A DNA stretch of 64,000 nucleotides, from assembly GCF_900111235.1 (NCBI RefSeq), contig NZ_FOJI01000001.1:62001-126000 (forward strand), read 5' to 3'. Position numbers and translations under genes: made by a program. The stretch is from [Clostridium] fimetarium (lineage in GTDB: Bacteria > Bacillota > Clostridia > Lachnospirales > Lachnospiraceae). Below the pieces are notes generated by a model. That model had not been told where the DNA came from. It was given only the letters and a program-made list of their open reading frames with translations, and did not search any database. Shown here one piece after another: positions 42,607 to 51,213 of the stretch (position 1 is the stretch's first letter; the number at the start of each line of letters is the position of its first letter).

Positions 42607-43998
42607 ATGGAATACGTAATTGGTATAATATTGTTATTATCTTTTGTTGGCCTCGCGGTATATTGTATTAAAGGTCATAACTTGATGATTGGGTTCTTGA
42701 TTATTACTGTTATTTGGGCACTTTTATCAATTGGTGGAAGATACATTGTAAGTGCTGATTTTATCGCGAACAACAAGTCGTTACAGTTTGGAGGTATTTA
42801 TACTGTAACCTTAGTTAAGATTTTAAACGGTATTTTTCAAGATGCACCAGAAGGTTGGGGATCTACTCTTGTAAATGTTTGTTGGGGTGCATGGTTCGGC
42901 CGTGTTCTGATGGAAACCGGTATTGCCTCAACATTAATTCGTAAGACAGTTGAACTTGGCGGTGATCGTCCAATATTTACTGTTGCATTACTTAATACTG
43001 TAACTGCTGTCATATTTACTTCTATGACTGGTGCAGGCCCTGTTATTGCAATTGGTGTTATTATTTTACCTATATTGCTTTCACTTGGAATTCCAAAATC
43101 TATCGCAATGTTTTCATTCATGGGTTCTGTTGCAGCAGGTATATACATTAATCCTGTTAACTTTGCACAGTATCGTGCATTTTTCCTTGCTACAGATAAG
43201 ATGCCTGACTTTACACTTGGTTGGTATACAAGACATTGGGGAATCTTTGCAATGATCGTTATGTTAGTTGTTACTACAGTTTTATCTGGAGTATATTTGA
43301 AATTTTCAAAGAAATCTCATGCATGGGCTGCTCAGACACGTCAGAATAATAGTAGTAAAAACGCTCCTGCTATTGCATTGATTTTACCTATCGTTCCAGT
43401 AGTTTTGAAGATATGGCTAGATTTTTCAGTTATTGGAGGATTTGTAATTGCTGGTTTCTTGGCATTATTCATTTGTGGAAACATGAAGGGATCTTTCAAA
43501 GAAAATTGTCAATTAGTTAATAAATTATACTATGATGGTGTTGTTGATACTGCTCCATTGGTAGGATTCTTGTTGACATTACCTATGTTCAATAAGGTTG
43601 CTTCATATGCATCACCTTATTTCCAATCTGTAATAGGGCCAATTATGCCTCATAGTGAAATTGTTGTATGTATTGCATTCGCAGTATTTGCTGCTTTTGG
43701 TTTATTCCGTGGACCTTTGACATTGGTTGGTTGCGGTGCTGCAACACTTGGCGTTTTAGCAAATGTTGGTAATTTCTCAGTACCTTTCTTATTCGCAGTA
43801 TTTGCAATACCAACAATCACTACTAACATTGGTTCATGTATTACACAGTCATGGGTTGCTTGGGGCCTTGGATATACAAAGGTTGAGTCAAAGGACTTCT
43901 TGAAGCTATCTATACCAAATGTATATATTACTTCTGCCATTTTGTATGCGATTACAATGATAACGCTTGCTGGACTTGGCACTCAGTGGTTTATGTAA
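42607..43998 (+). CDS. Organic-acid permease of the ion-transporter (CitMHS/GntP-like) superfamily
   Basis: A 463-residue integral membrane protein with about 11-12 hydrophobic helices and no signal peptide. Segments such as GSTLVNVCWGAWFGRVLMETGIA, FTSMTGAGPVIAIGVIILPILLSLGI and the second-half repeat TLVGCGAATLGVLA fit the two-repeat layout of CitMHS/GntP-type carboxylate or gluconate transporters. AGGAGG precedes the ATG, 27 bp after the reductase gene. It is probably the importer of the sugar acid processed by this island. The exact family cannot be fixed by eye. Confidence 0.8.
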   Translation: MEYVIGIILLLSFVGLAVYCIKGHNLMIGFLIITVIWALLSIGGRYIVSADFIANNKSLQFGGIYTVTLVKILNGIFQDAPEGWGSTLVNVCWGAWFGRVLMETGIASTLIRKTVELGGDRPIFTVALLNTVTAVIFTSMTGAGPVIAIGVIILPILLSLGIPKSIAMFSFMGSVAAGIYINPVNFAQYRAFFLATDKMPDFTLGWYTRHWGIFAMIVMLVVTTVLSGVYLKFSKKSHAWAAQTRQNNSSKNAPAIALILPIVPVVLKIWLDFSVIGGFVIAGFLALFICGNMKGSFKENCQLVNKLYYDGVVDTAPLVGFLLTLPMFNKVASYASPYFQSVIGPIMPHSEIVVCIAFAVFAAFGLFRGPLTLVGCGAATLGVLANVGNFSVPFLFAVFAIPTITTNIGSCITQSWVAWGLGYTKVESKDFLKLSIPNVYITSAILYAITMITLAGLGTQWFM

Positions 43999-44033
43999 AT
44001 ATTAAATTAATAAATTAAGCTTTTGAATTTTAG

Positions 44034-44073
44034 ACAAGGGGTCGTCATTGTAGTTTGGTGGCGTCCCTTGTTA
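44034..44073 (+). terminator. Probable terminator after the permease gene
   Basis: ACAAGGG at 44034 pairs with CCCTTGT near 44065, with an imperfect inner stem, followed by TTAAAAATTT. It separates the permease from the hydantoinase-like gene, though read-through is possible because no strong promoter was identified downstream. Confidence 0.6.
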
Positions 44074-44262
44074 AAAATTTATAAAATGTGTATACTAAGT
44101 AAATAGATAATAATAAGTAAACAAACATATAAGTAATCAATGGTCAATAAGTAGGTAACAAATATTTAATACACAAGTAAGATAAAAATAATCATGTAAC
44201 CAAATAAGTTTTTTTAAATGGAAAAAAATAAAACACAATTATATAATTAAAGGAGAAAAAAT

Positions 44263-46404
44263 ATGCCAGAGCAAAAGAAACATCCAGCAGTCCGAATGGG
44301 TATTGATGTAGGTGGTACTTATACGAAAGCTGTTGCATTAGATAATATAACACATGAAATCATAGGAAAAAATGAAGTTAAAACTACCCATACGCATAAA
44401 GATGGTGTAGCAGAAGGTGTTGTTCAATGTTTTAAGAACTGCCTTCGTGAGAATGATATTGCTCCAGAGGATGTAGTGTTTGTTGCTCATTCTACCACTC
44501 AGGCAACGAACGCATTAATTGAAGGCGATGTTGCACAGGTTGGAGTTGTAGGCGTTGCCGGCGGTGGCCTTGAAGGATTTTTGGCAAAAGGTCAGCTAGC
44601 AATTAAAGATATTGATTTAGGCACTGGCGTTGGCCGTGTAATTAAGATTTACAACTCTTTTATTAAGAAAAAACAATTAACTGATGAAGTTATTGATCTG
44701 AATATTGATCAACTTCAAGCAAAAGGAGCGGAAGTTATTGTGGCTTCAATGGCCTTTGGAGTTGATAGTATGGAAGAGGAATTAAAGATTTTTGAGCGTG
44801 CTGAAAAGAAAAATCTACCTGTTACGATGGCTTCTGATATCACTAAGTTATATGGTCTTACACGTCGTACACGTACAGCAGCTATCAATGCATCTATTTT
44901 ACCTAAGATGGTTTCAACTGCAAATGCAACTGAAGCCGCTGTTCATGCAGCTGGCGTTACAGTACCACTCATGATTATGCGTGGTGATGGTGGTGTTATG
45001 GAAATTAGTGAGATGCGTAAGCGTCCAGTACTCACAATGTTGTCAGGACCTGCAGCTTCTGTTATGGGATCATTGATGTATTTACGTGCATCAAATGCAG
45101 TATATTTCGAAGTTGGTGGAACAACAACTAACATTGGTGTAATTAAGAATGGCCGTCCAGGCGTTGATTATTCTATCGTTGGTGGACATGCAACATATAT
45201 TAGTTCTTTAGATGTACGAGTACTTGGAACTGCAGGCGGTTCTATGATTCGTATTAATGATCATGAGGTTGTCGATGTAGGGCCACGTTCTGCTCATATT
45301 GCTGGTGCAGAGTATTCTGTATTTACTCCAATTGAAGAAATTGAAGATCCACAAGTTGAACTGATTAGCCCTAAACCAGGAGATCCTAGTGATTATGTAG
45401 TTGTTCGTCTTAAGAACGGAAAACGTATCACAATAACAAATACATGTGCAGCAAATGCACTTGGACTTGTAAAACCAGAACATTTCTCTTATGGTAATCC
45501 TGAATCAGCACGTAAGGCTATGAAGCCTGTTGCTGATAAGATGGGTCTTACAGTAGAACAATTAGCAACTCAAATCATGGAAAAATCATATGAAAAAATC
45601 AATCAGTGTATCAATGAACTTGCAGAAAAATATATGTTAGCACATGACCAAATCAAATTGGTTGGTGTTGGCGGTGGTGCAGCTAGTTTGATCTGCTATT
45701 GTGCAGATAAAATGAAAGTACCTTATGGTATTCCAGAAAATGCTGAAGTTATTTCATCTATTGGTGTTGCATTATCTATGGTTCGTGATGTTGTTGAACG
45801 TATTGTTCCTAATCCAACACAGGCAGATGTTGCTGAGATAAAGAAAGAGGCAGTGGATTCTGCAATTGGTTCTGGAGCTTCACCAGATAGTATTGAAGTT
45901 CATATTGAAATCGATTCTCAAACTGGAAAGATAACAGCAATCGCTACAGGATCAACAGAGGTTAAGACAACAGATCTACTTAAAGAGTGTGATGAAGAAG
46001 AAGCTACTACACTTGCAGAGGAAGATTTTGGAGGCAAAGTTTGCAATATTAAACTTGCAGATAAGACAGATAAGTTCTACGTATATGAAGCAGATTGTGG
46101 AACCTTTAATCCGATTAGAATCGTTGATAAAAAAGGATTTATCAAGGTTCAATGTACGAATGGAGTTGCAGTTAAGTGCCTAGCTAAAGATTATGAAGAA
46201 GTAGTAACAAAAATGTGGGATGAATTGGCAACATTTAAAACAGATTCTGTTATTAGACCAGATTACTATTTATGTGTTGGACCACGTGTATGCGATTATT
46301 CTTCTGTTGATTTGGTACAGAATATAATGTTAATGAGCTTAGATATTGTAGATAGAAACCCAGAGGAAGAGATTATTATTGTTGGAGCTATTAATGATAT
46401 TTAA
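44263..46404 (+). CDS. Hydantoinase/oxoprolinase-A-like ASKHA protein, orphan
   Basis: A 713-residue protein. The N-terminal ~530 residues resemble hydantoinase A/oxoprolinase subunits with an ASKHA ATPase fold: RMGIDVGGTYTKAVALD (phosphate-1), AHSTTQATNALIEGDV, MRGDGGVMEISEMRKRPVLTMLSGPAASVMG, FEVGGTTTNIGVI (phosphate-2) and LVGVGGGAASLICY (adenosine motif). The last ~180 residues are an extra domain of unknown type (IEVHIEIDSQTGKITAIATGS). No HyuB subunit is present. The family couples ATP use to ring opening or carboxylation (5-oxoproline, hydantoin, acetone). A cyclic amide or lactone of a sugar acid could be the substrate, which is inference. Codon use is slightly different from neighbours, with many CGT arginines. 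Confidence 0.8.
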   Translation: MPEQKKHPAVRMGIDVGGTYTKAVALDNITHEIIGKNEVKTTHTHKDGVAEGVVQCFKNCLRENDIAPEDVVFVAHSTTQATNALIEGDVAQVGVVGVAGGGLEGFLAKGQLAIKDIDLGTGVGRVIKIYNSFIKKKQLTDEVIDLNIDQLQAKGAEVIVASMAFGVDSMEEELKIFERAEKKNLPVTMASDITKLYGLTRRTRTAAINASILPKMVSTANATEAAVHAAGVTVPLMIMRGDGGVMEISEMRKRPVLTMLSGPAASVMGSLMYLRASNAVYFEVGGTTTNIGVIKNGRPGVDYSIVGGHATYISSLDVRVLGTAGGSMIRINDHEVVDVGPRSAHIAGAEYSVFTPIEEIEDPQVELISPKPGDPSDYVVVRLKNGKRITITNTCAANALGLVKPEHFSYGNPESARKAMKPVADKMGLTVEQLATQIMEKSYEKINQCINELAEKYMLAHDQIKLVGVGGGAASLICYCADKMKVPYGIPENAEVISSIGVALSMVRDVVERIVPNPTQADVAEIKKEAVDSAIGSGASPDSIEVHIEIDSQTGKITAIATGSTEVKTTDLLKECDEEEATTLAEEDFGGKVCNIKLADKTDKFYVYEADCGTFNPIRIVDKKGFIKVQCTNGVAVKCLAKDYEEVVTKMWDELATFKTDSVIRPDYYLCVGPRVCDYSSVDLVQNIMLMSLDIVDRNPEEEIIIVGAINDI

Positions 46405-46425
46405 TGTGTAAGAGCGAGGAGCAAT

Positions 46426-47244
46426 ATGAATAAAGAAAGTCTTAAAAAAGCATTTAGTCCAATTGCAGAGGGCTTATTTGGGAAACAGAAAACACAACAC
46501 TATGTGAAACCACATTTTATTGTGCGACCTATTAATATGATGCTTGAGGATCTTATCGGAAATGATGATATTTCATGGGGGAAATATGCTTTCTCCCGCG
46601 AACCTTTAAACGGTAAGTTCAGTGATGAAAAACGCAGTGAATTGATTTTAAAATGTAATGCATGTGGAGTGGAATATGCTCGCAAGTATATAAATCAATA
46701 TAATGAATCAGAACCAGTAGATCTAGCGGATAAGTTGGGCGTTAAAGTTTTTTATCCAGAGATGCCACAGAATGCAGATCGTGTTTTGTTCGCAGAATAT
46801 AAAGATCCTAATAAAGTCTATATTTATACAGATTCTGTAAAAAAGGCATATGATACAATGAACGAGTCACAGTGTAGAGATATCTTGGGAAATGATTTGA
46901 ATATAACTAATGTTTTGTTAGCTCATGAACTTTTCCATTATATTGAAGAACAGAATGCCAAAACAATTTTTACACGCACTGAAAAAGTAGAATTGTGGGC
47001 TCCAAAGCCACTTCATAATCGTTCCGGCATTAATGTGTTAAGTGAAATTGCAGCAATGGCTTTTGCAAGAGAAATCACAGGACTTTCCTATTCTCCGTAT
47101 ATTATGGATGTGTTTTTGGTATATGGCTACAATCCTGAGGAAGCAAGTGGACTCTATGAGGAAATGATGGAACATGCAGGAAAAATCGCACGTTTACCAG
47201 AAGAAATAAAATCAAGTTTAGAAGAAATTATTACAAACGACTAA
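46426..47244 (+). CDS. Unknown HExxH (zincin-like) protein, partner of the hydantoinase-like gene
   Basis: A 272-residue soluble protein with one clear motif, LLAHELFHYIEEQ (HExxH, residues ~165-170). A Glu-rich region, LSEIAAMAFAREI, follows at a distance compatible with a third zinc ligand. This resembles ImmA/IrrE-type metallopeptidases, but there is no HTH domain and the N-terminal half is unfamiliar. GAGGAG precedes the ATG 22 bp after the previous gene, so the two form an operon. The function is not recognised; it could mature, or be activated by, the ASKHA partner. A strong terminator follows. Confidence 0.7.
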   Translation: MNKESLKKAFSPIAEGLFGKQKTQHYVKPHFIVRPINMMLEDLIGNDDISWGKYAFSREPLNGKFSDEKRSELILKCNACGVEYARKYINQYNESEPVDLADKLGVKVFYPEMPQNADRVLFAEYKDPNKVYIYTDSVKKAYDTMNESQCRDILGNDLNITNVLLAHELFHYIEEQNAKTIFTRTEKVELWAPKPLHNRSGINVLSEIAAMAFAREITGLSYSPYIMDVFLVYGYNPEEASGLYEEMMEHAGKIARLPEEIKSSLEEIITND

Positions 47245-47264
47245 TATAGTCTAGATAAAATGAT

Positions 47265-47313
47265 ACAAGAGCGAAGTCTTTCATATAAAATTGGAAAGCT
47301 TCGCTTTTGTTTT
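47265..47313 (+). terminator. Terminator after the HExxH gene
   Basis: ACAAGAGCGAAGTCTTTC at 47265 pairs with GGAAAGCTTCGCTTTTGT (near-complete 17-bp stem), ending in a T-rich run. Confidence 0.88.
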
Positions 47314-47357
47314 ATAATAAGCGCACCAACTACATGCTGGTGGTCTTTGATGATTGT

Positions 47358-48059
47358 TTATAAAGAAAAATAATTTGGATATTTTTCAATGGTTGAAATT
47401 GAGTTTTCTCGAAAAGAAGTAAGGTGAGCAGTAACCTTTTGCTGCGCATCTACGTTATGGGGTATTCCCATAAGCATGTAATCACAAAATTCTCGATGTT
47501 GAATTAAAACTTTTTCGAAAACAGTATTGCCAGACAAAGCATCCAAATAGCGAGCTCGATCGTAATGCGAAACTAAGCCTCGTGTAGCTTTCCAAGTGTG
47601 GGAACGACCACCAAAAAAATACATCATCTTATGCATCTCATCATCAAGGCGGATGAATGCATCAATCTGGTCAGTGGTATTTCTACTAGCTTCTTCTTGC
47701 TTCTTTAGAATAAGTAAAAGTTGCTGTAATTGATTATTATCTAGATTACCTGCAGAGTCTTTTAGCACAGAGCTTTCTAGCAAGATTCTTGCATAATAAC
47801 CTTCCTTCATTAAAGCTGGATTGATAAGTGTTACTTTTGTACCGCGTTGAGGCAAAACCTCTACGAGCCATTCTTCCTTTAGAATGGTAATTGCCTCATG
47901 AATAGGAGTACGGCTCATTTTTAATTGCTCGCTCAATTCATCTTCATTTAAAGATGAACCAGGTGGCAATTGCAAGGTCATAATATTACTACGAAGTAAA
48001 CGACATGCGTATTCGCGATTGTTCTCACTTTTTTCGGGAGGCGTTATGTGAAGTTCCAT
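47358..48059 (-). CDS. GntR-family (FCD) regulator 2 of the sugar-acid island
   Basis: A 233-residue regulator. ATG 48059 (MELHITPPEK) has AAAGGAC upstream; a GTG nine codons earlier is less likely. The winged helix is LNEDELSEQLKMSRTPIHEAITILKEEWLVEVLPQRG. The C-terminal FCD domain has RLDDEMHKMMYFFGG and QHREFCDYML with ligand-like His and Asp. Its own promoter carries the motif ACTGGTATATTAAT across the -10 box, suggesting autoregulation. The same motif appears at three operons around it, so it is the best candidate regulator of the island. Confidence 0.9.
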   Translation of the reverse strand: MELHITPPEKSENNREYACRLLRSNIMTLQLPPGSSLNEDELSEQLKMSRTPIHEAITILKEEWLVEVLPQRGTKVTLINPALMKEGYYARILLESSVLKDSAGNLDNNQLQQLLLILKKQEEASRNTTDQIDAFIRLDDEMHKMMYFFGGRSHTWKATRGLVSHYDRARYLDALSGNTVFEKVLIQHREFCDYMLMGIPHNVDAQQKVTAHLTSFRENSISTIEKYPNYFSL

Positions 48060-48092
48060 ATTTGCGGTTGTCCTTTCTGAAATCACTATTAG

Positions 48093-48124
48093 ATTAATAT
48101 ACCAGTATACTAGCTACAAATCAA
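48093..48124 (-). promoter_or_regulatory. Promoter and autoregulatory operator of GntR regulator 2
   Basis: On the minus strand TTGATT (48124-48119) and TATATT (48101-48096) are 17 bp apart. ACTGGTATATTAAT (48106-48093) covers the -10 box and differs by one base from ACTGATATATTAAT at the two plus-strand operons. It also contains the palindrome ATACCAGTAT/ATACTGGTAT. Confidence 0.7.
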
Positions 48125-48190
48125 GCCACTGTCTATATTTTTGTGGAAAATGTATAAAATTATAGCTGATTCTTTGTGAAATAATGCAGA

Positions 48191-48245
48191 TTGTATAATG
48201 ATGAACTTGTGTTATTATTATAACATACAAACTGATATATTAATA
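48191..48245 (+). promoter_or_regulatory. Promoter and operator of the LgoD-uxuA operon
   Basis: TTGTAT at 48191 and TATTAT at 48213 (16-bp spacer; an alternative TATTAT starts at 48216) are followed by AACTGATATATTAATA at 48230-48245. The leader is long (about 230 bp) and contains a second palindromic site. Confidence 0.65.
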
Positions 48246-48347
48246 TAAGATTATGTTGTAATTAAAAGCATTAAATAGAGCTGAAAAGCAGAAAAATACG
48301 TTAATAAGCCAATGAAAATGGGGGATAAACGAATATGCATACCCCAA

Positions 48348-48366
48348 AACTGGTGATATATCAGTT
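48348..48366 (+). promoter_or_regulatory. Second palindromic operator in the LgoD-uxuA leader
   Basis: AACTGGTGATATATCAGTT contains the perfect palindrome TGATATATCA and the half site AACTG/CAGTT. It resembles the island motif and lies downstream of the predicted promoter, where a bound repressor could block elongation. Confidence 0.5.
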
Positions 48367-48478
48367 GTAAAAAATGAAAAGAGGAGTGATTGATATATGC
48401 ATATATGTTTCATTTGTGAAAGTTAAGCGGCTATTAAAAAGCCAAATTGAATTATATATATGAAAGGAGATAATTTAG

Positions 48479-49501
48479 ATGAAAGTTATGAAAGTTATTG
48501 AACCCGGTAAACTTGAATGCCTTGAAGAGCCAATTCCTGAATTGAAAGATGAAAAGAGTGTTTTGATTAAAGTACATGCGGCAGGTATTTGCGGTAGTGA
48601 TATTTCTATATATCGAGGTACTTCTCCGGTTGCAACTTATCCAAGGGTGATTGGACACGAATTTGCTGGTGAAATCGTAAAAATTGGCACCGAAGTCACG
48701 AATGTAAAACTAGGAGATCATGTTGCTGTTAATCCAGTGATTGGATGCGGATGCTGCCGAATCTGTTTGAAAGGCCGTAGTAATGTATGTGAAAACTTAA
48801 GTGTTATCGGTGTACACGTAGATGGTGGTTACCGTGAGTATGTTGATGTCCCAGCGATGAATTGTTTTGCTGTATCAAAGGATATGCCATGGGAAAAGGC
48901 AGCAATTATTGAACCATATACAGTTGCCGCACAGGTTACTAGCCGTGGTGGCGTTTCTGAGGGAGACATAGTTTTGATTCTTGGTGCTGGACAGATTGCA
49001 CTTACGGTGCTTCAGGTATGCAAGCTATTGGGTGCACATGTTATTATCACTGACTTGGTTGAAGAACGTTTGATTCGTGCTAAGGAGTATGGTGCAGATG
49101 AGGTTATAAATACTTTAAACCAGGATATTTATGAGAGAGTACTTGAACTGACTGATGGTATTGGTGCTGATGTTTCAATTGATGCGGCATGCGTAGGAAA
49201 AACATTGGAGCAGGCAGCGAAGTGTACTCGTAATGCAGGAGTTGTTGTGACAATGGGATTCGCTGATCGTCAAGTACCAATTACAGAACTTCAGATTACT
49301 AAGAATGAGTTAGATATTCGAGGAAGTCGTTTAAATAATAATAAATTTCCACAGGTAATTGAGTGGATTGAGAGCGGAAAACTTGATCCAACACGTATTA
49401 TTACGGATCGTCTAAGCTTTACAGAGGTTCTCACGGGAATTAATAAGGTAAAAGAAGATCCGGAGCATACAATGAAAGTTATATTAACTTATAATGATTA
49501 A
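48479..49501 (+). CDS. Zinc-dependent sugar-acid dehydrogenase, LgoD (YjjN)-like
   Basis: A 340-residue medium-chain dehydrogenase. Catalytic zinc ligands are Cys in GICGSDISIYRG and the His-Glu pair in RVIGHEFAGE. The structural zinc lobe is GCGCCRICLKGRSNVC, and the Rossmann motif LILGAGQIAL. The stretches GICGSDISIYRG, VIGVHVDGGYREY and GSRLNNNKFPQVIEWI resemble E. coli L-galactonate oxidoreductase LgoD. Such enzymes oxidise L-galactonate or L-gulonate at C5 to tagaturonate or fructuronate, which feeds UxuA-type steps. It is the first gene of the operon with uxuA, a YhcH protein and a second dehydrogenase. Confidence 0.87.
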   Translation: MKVMKVIEPGKLECLEEPIPELKDEKSVLIKVHAAGICGSDISIYRGTSPVATYPRVIGHEFAGEIVKIGTEVTNVKLGDHVAVNPVIGCGCCRICLKGRSNVCENLSVIGVHVDGGYREYVDVPAMNCFAVSKDMPWEKAAIIEPYTVAAQVTSRGGVSEGDIVLILGAGQIALTVLQVCKLLGAHVIITDLVEERLIRAKEYGADEVINTLNQDIYERVLELTDGIGADVSIDAACVGKTLEQAAKCTRNAGVVVTMGFADRQVPITELQITKNELDIRGSRLNNNKFPQVIEWIESGKLDPTRIITDRLSFTEVLTGINKVKEDPEHTMKVILTYND

Positions 49502-49589
49502 TTTCTCACAAAAGATTTATAATAAGTATATATGAAAATAGCAATTACATGTATTGTATATGCTATCACCAATTAGGAGGTACAAATAA

Positions 49590-50675
49590 ATGAAAATGAC
49601 ATTTCGGTGGTATGGTGAAGGAAGTGATTCCATTACTTTAAAACAAATCAAGCAGATTCCTGGATGCACAGGATTGATGGGTGTGTTGGATCAAAAGTCC
49701 GCTGGAGAGGTTTGGAATTATGAAGAATGCAAGGCTTACGTAGATCATGTGCACGAAGCAGGTTTAGAGTGTGAGGTAATAGAGAGTGTTAATGTTCATG
49801 AGGACATTAAGATGGGACTAGCGACGCGAGATAAATATATTGCAAACTATTGCGAGACAATCAAGAATCTTGCAAAAGTTGGTGTTAAGGTGATTGTTTA
49901 TAACTTTATGCCAGTTTTGGATTGGTTACGTACGGACTTAGCGCGAGAAATTCCCGAAGACGGAAGTAACAGCTTGTATTTTGATGAAGCTGATCTAATG
50001 GGTATGACGCCACTCGAAATTGTTGAAAATACAGCAAAAAGTAGTAATGGATTTTCATTGCCAGGTTGGGAACCTGAGCGTATGAAGGAGCTTGAAAAGA
50101 CGCTTGAGACTTATAAGAATATTGATGTTGAACAGATGCTTGTTAACTTTAAATATTTCTTAGAGGGAGTTATTCCTACATGTGAAAGTGTTGGGATAAA
50201 GATGGCATGTCATCCAGATGATCCAGCTTGGCCAATTTTTGGACTTCCACGTATGGCGCATAGCCAAGAAGGCTACGATAAGATTATGGCATTATATGAC
50301 AGCCCAAGTAATGCAATTTGTCTATGTACAGGAAGCTTAGGAAGTGATCCTAATAACGATATCCCTGCAGCTATACGTCATTTCGGTGAAATGGATCGTA
50401 TTGGATGTCTTCATGTTCGTAATGTAAAATATCTAGGTTACCATAAGTTTCGTGAAGCTAGTCATTTATCGAGTGATGGCAGCCTTGATATGTATGAGAT
50501 TATGAAAGCAATCTATGAAACTTGTCCTGATACATCCATCCGTCCTGATCATGGACGAATGATTTGGGATGAAGTAGGCCGTCCTGGCTACGGATTATAC
50601 GATAGAGCACTGGGTATTACTTATCTGAATGGTCTATGGGAAGCAATTGACAAAGAAAGCAAAGCAAAAAAGTAG
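49590..50675 (+). CDS. uxuA: D-mannonate dehydratase
   Basis: A 361-residue TIM-barrel enzyme that dehydrates D-mannonate to 2-keto-3-deoxy-D-gluconate. Family motifs are [67 protein letters not shown] (metal ligands Cys/His), GCLHVRNV and RPDHGRMIW. Length fits UxuA. AGGAGG precedes the ATG. Its presence shows that the island leads sugar acids to KDG, though KDG kinase and aldolase are not in the window. Confidence 0.95.
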   Translation: MKMTFRWYGEGSDSITLKQIKQIPGCTGLMGVLDQKSAGEVWNYEECKAYVDHVHEAGLECEVIESVNVHEDIKMGLATRDKYIANYCETIKNLAKVGVKVIVYNFMPVLDWLRTDLAREIPEDGSNSLYFDEADLMGMTPLEIVENTAKSSNGFSLPGWEPERMKELEKTLETYKNIDVEQMLVNFKYFLEGVIPTCESVGIKMACHPDDPAWPIFGLPRMAHSQEGYDKIMALYDSPSNAICLCTGSLGSDPNNDIPAAIRHFGEMDRIGCLHVRNVKYLGYHKFREASHLSSDGSLDMYEIMKAIYETCPDTSIRPDHGRMIWDEVGRPGYGLYDRALGITYLNGLWEAIDKESKAKK

Positions 50676-50739
50676 AATAAAATAAACAAAAACAATTACT
50701 ATAAACTAAAAAATAAGTACCATAAAAGGAGAAAATATT

Positions 50740-51192
50740 ATGTATTTTGCAAATGTATCTATCGCGGAGAAGTATAACTATCTTGAGGAAAAATTTTTGG
50801 CTGCATATAAATGGCTAAGAGAAACAGACATCGCACCTTTGGACGATGGAACCTATCCAATCATTGGTGAGGATGTATATGCCAGTGTTCAATCATATAC
50901 AACAATAGATCCTAGTGAAGGCTCTTATGAGACCCATGAAAAGTTTTTTGATATTCAATACATCGTTAGTGGAAAAGAGAAGTTTGGTATCTGCAAACGT
51001 GATGGACTTAAGGTAAAGGAAACTATAGCTGAACGCGATTTGATTTTCTATGATGATCCAGATATGGATGGTAGCGTATTACTTTTACAAGGTGATTTAA
51101 TTGTAGTTGCACCAGAAGATGCACATAAACCACGATTGATTGCAGGCGAGGCATGCGCAGTTAAGAAAGTTGTAGTAAAAGTTAAAATTTGA
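50740..51192 (+). CDS. YhcH/YjgK/YiaL-family cupin-like protein
   Basis: A 150-residue protein of the DUF386 family: YETHEKFFDIQYIVSGKEKFGI and LIVVAPEDAHKPRL, with conserved His, Glu and Asp residues that line a metal-containing pocket in known structures. Members are found in sialic acid, alginate and yia operons, where a sugar anomerase or related role has been proposed. Here it lies between uxuA and a dehydrogenase. An AAAGGAG site precedes the ATG. Confidence 0.9.
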   Translation: MYFANVSIAEKYNYLEEKFLAAYKWLRETDIAPLDDGTYPIIGEDVYASVQSYTTIDPSEGSYETHEKFFDIQYIVSGKEKFGICKRDGLKVKETIAERDLIFYDDPDMDGSVLLLQGDLIVVAPEDAHKPRLIAGEACAVKKVVVKVKI

Positions 51193-51213
51193 TTATAAGG
51201 AGAAAACAGGATT

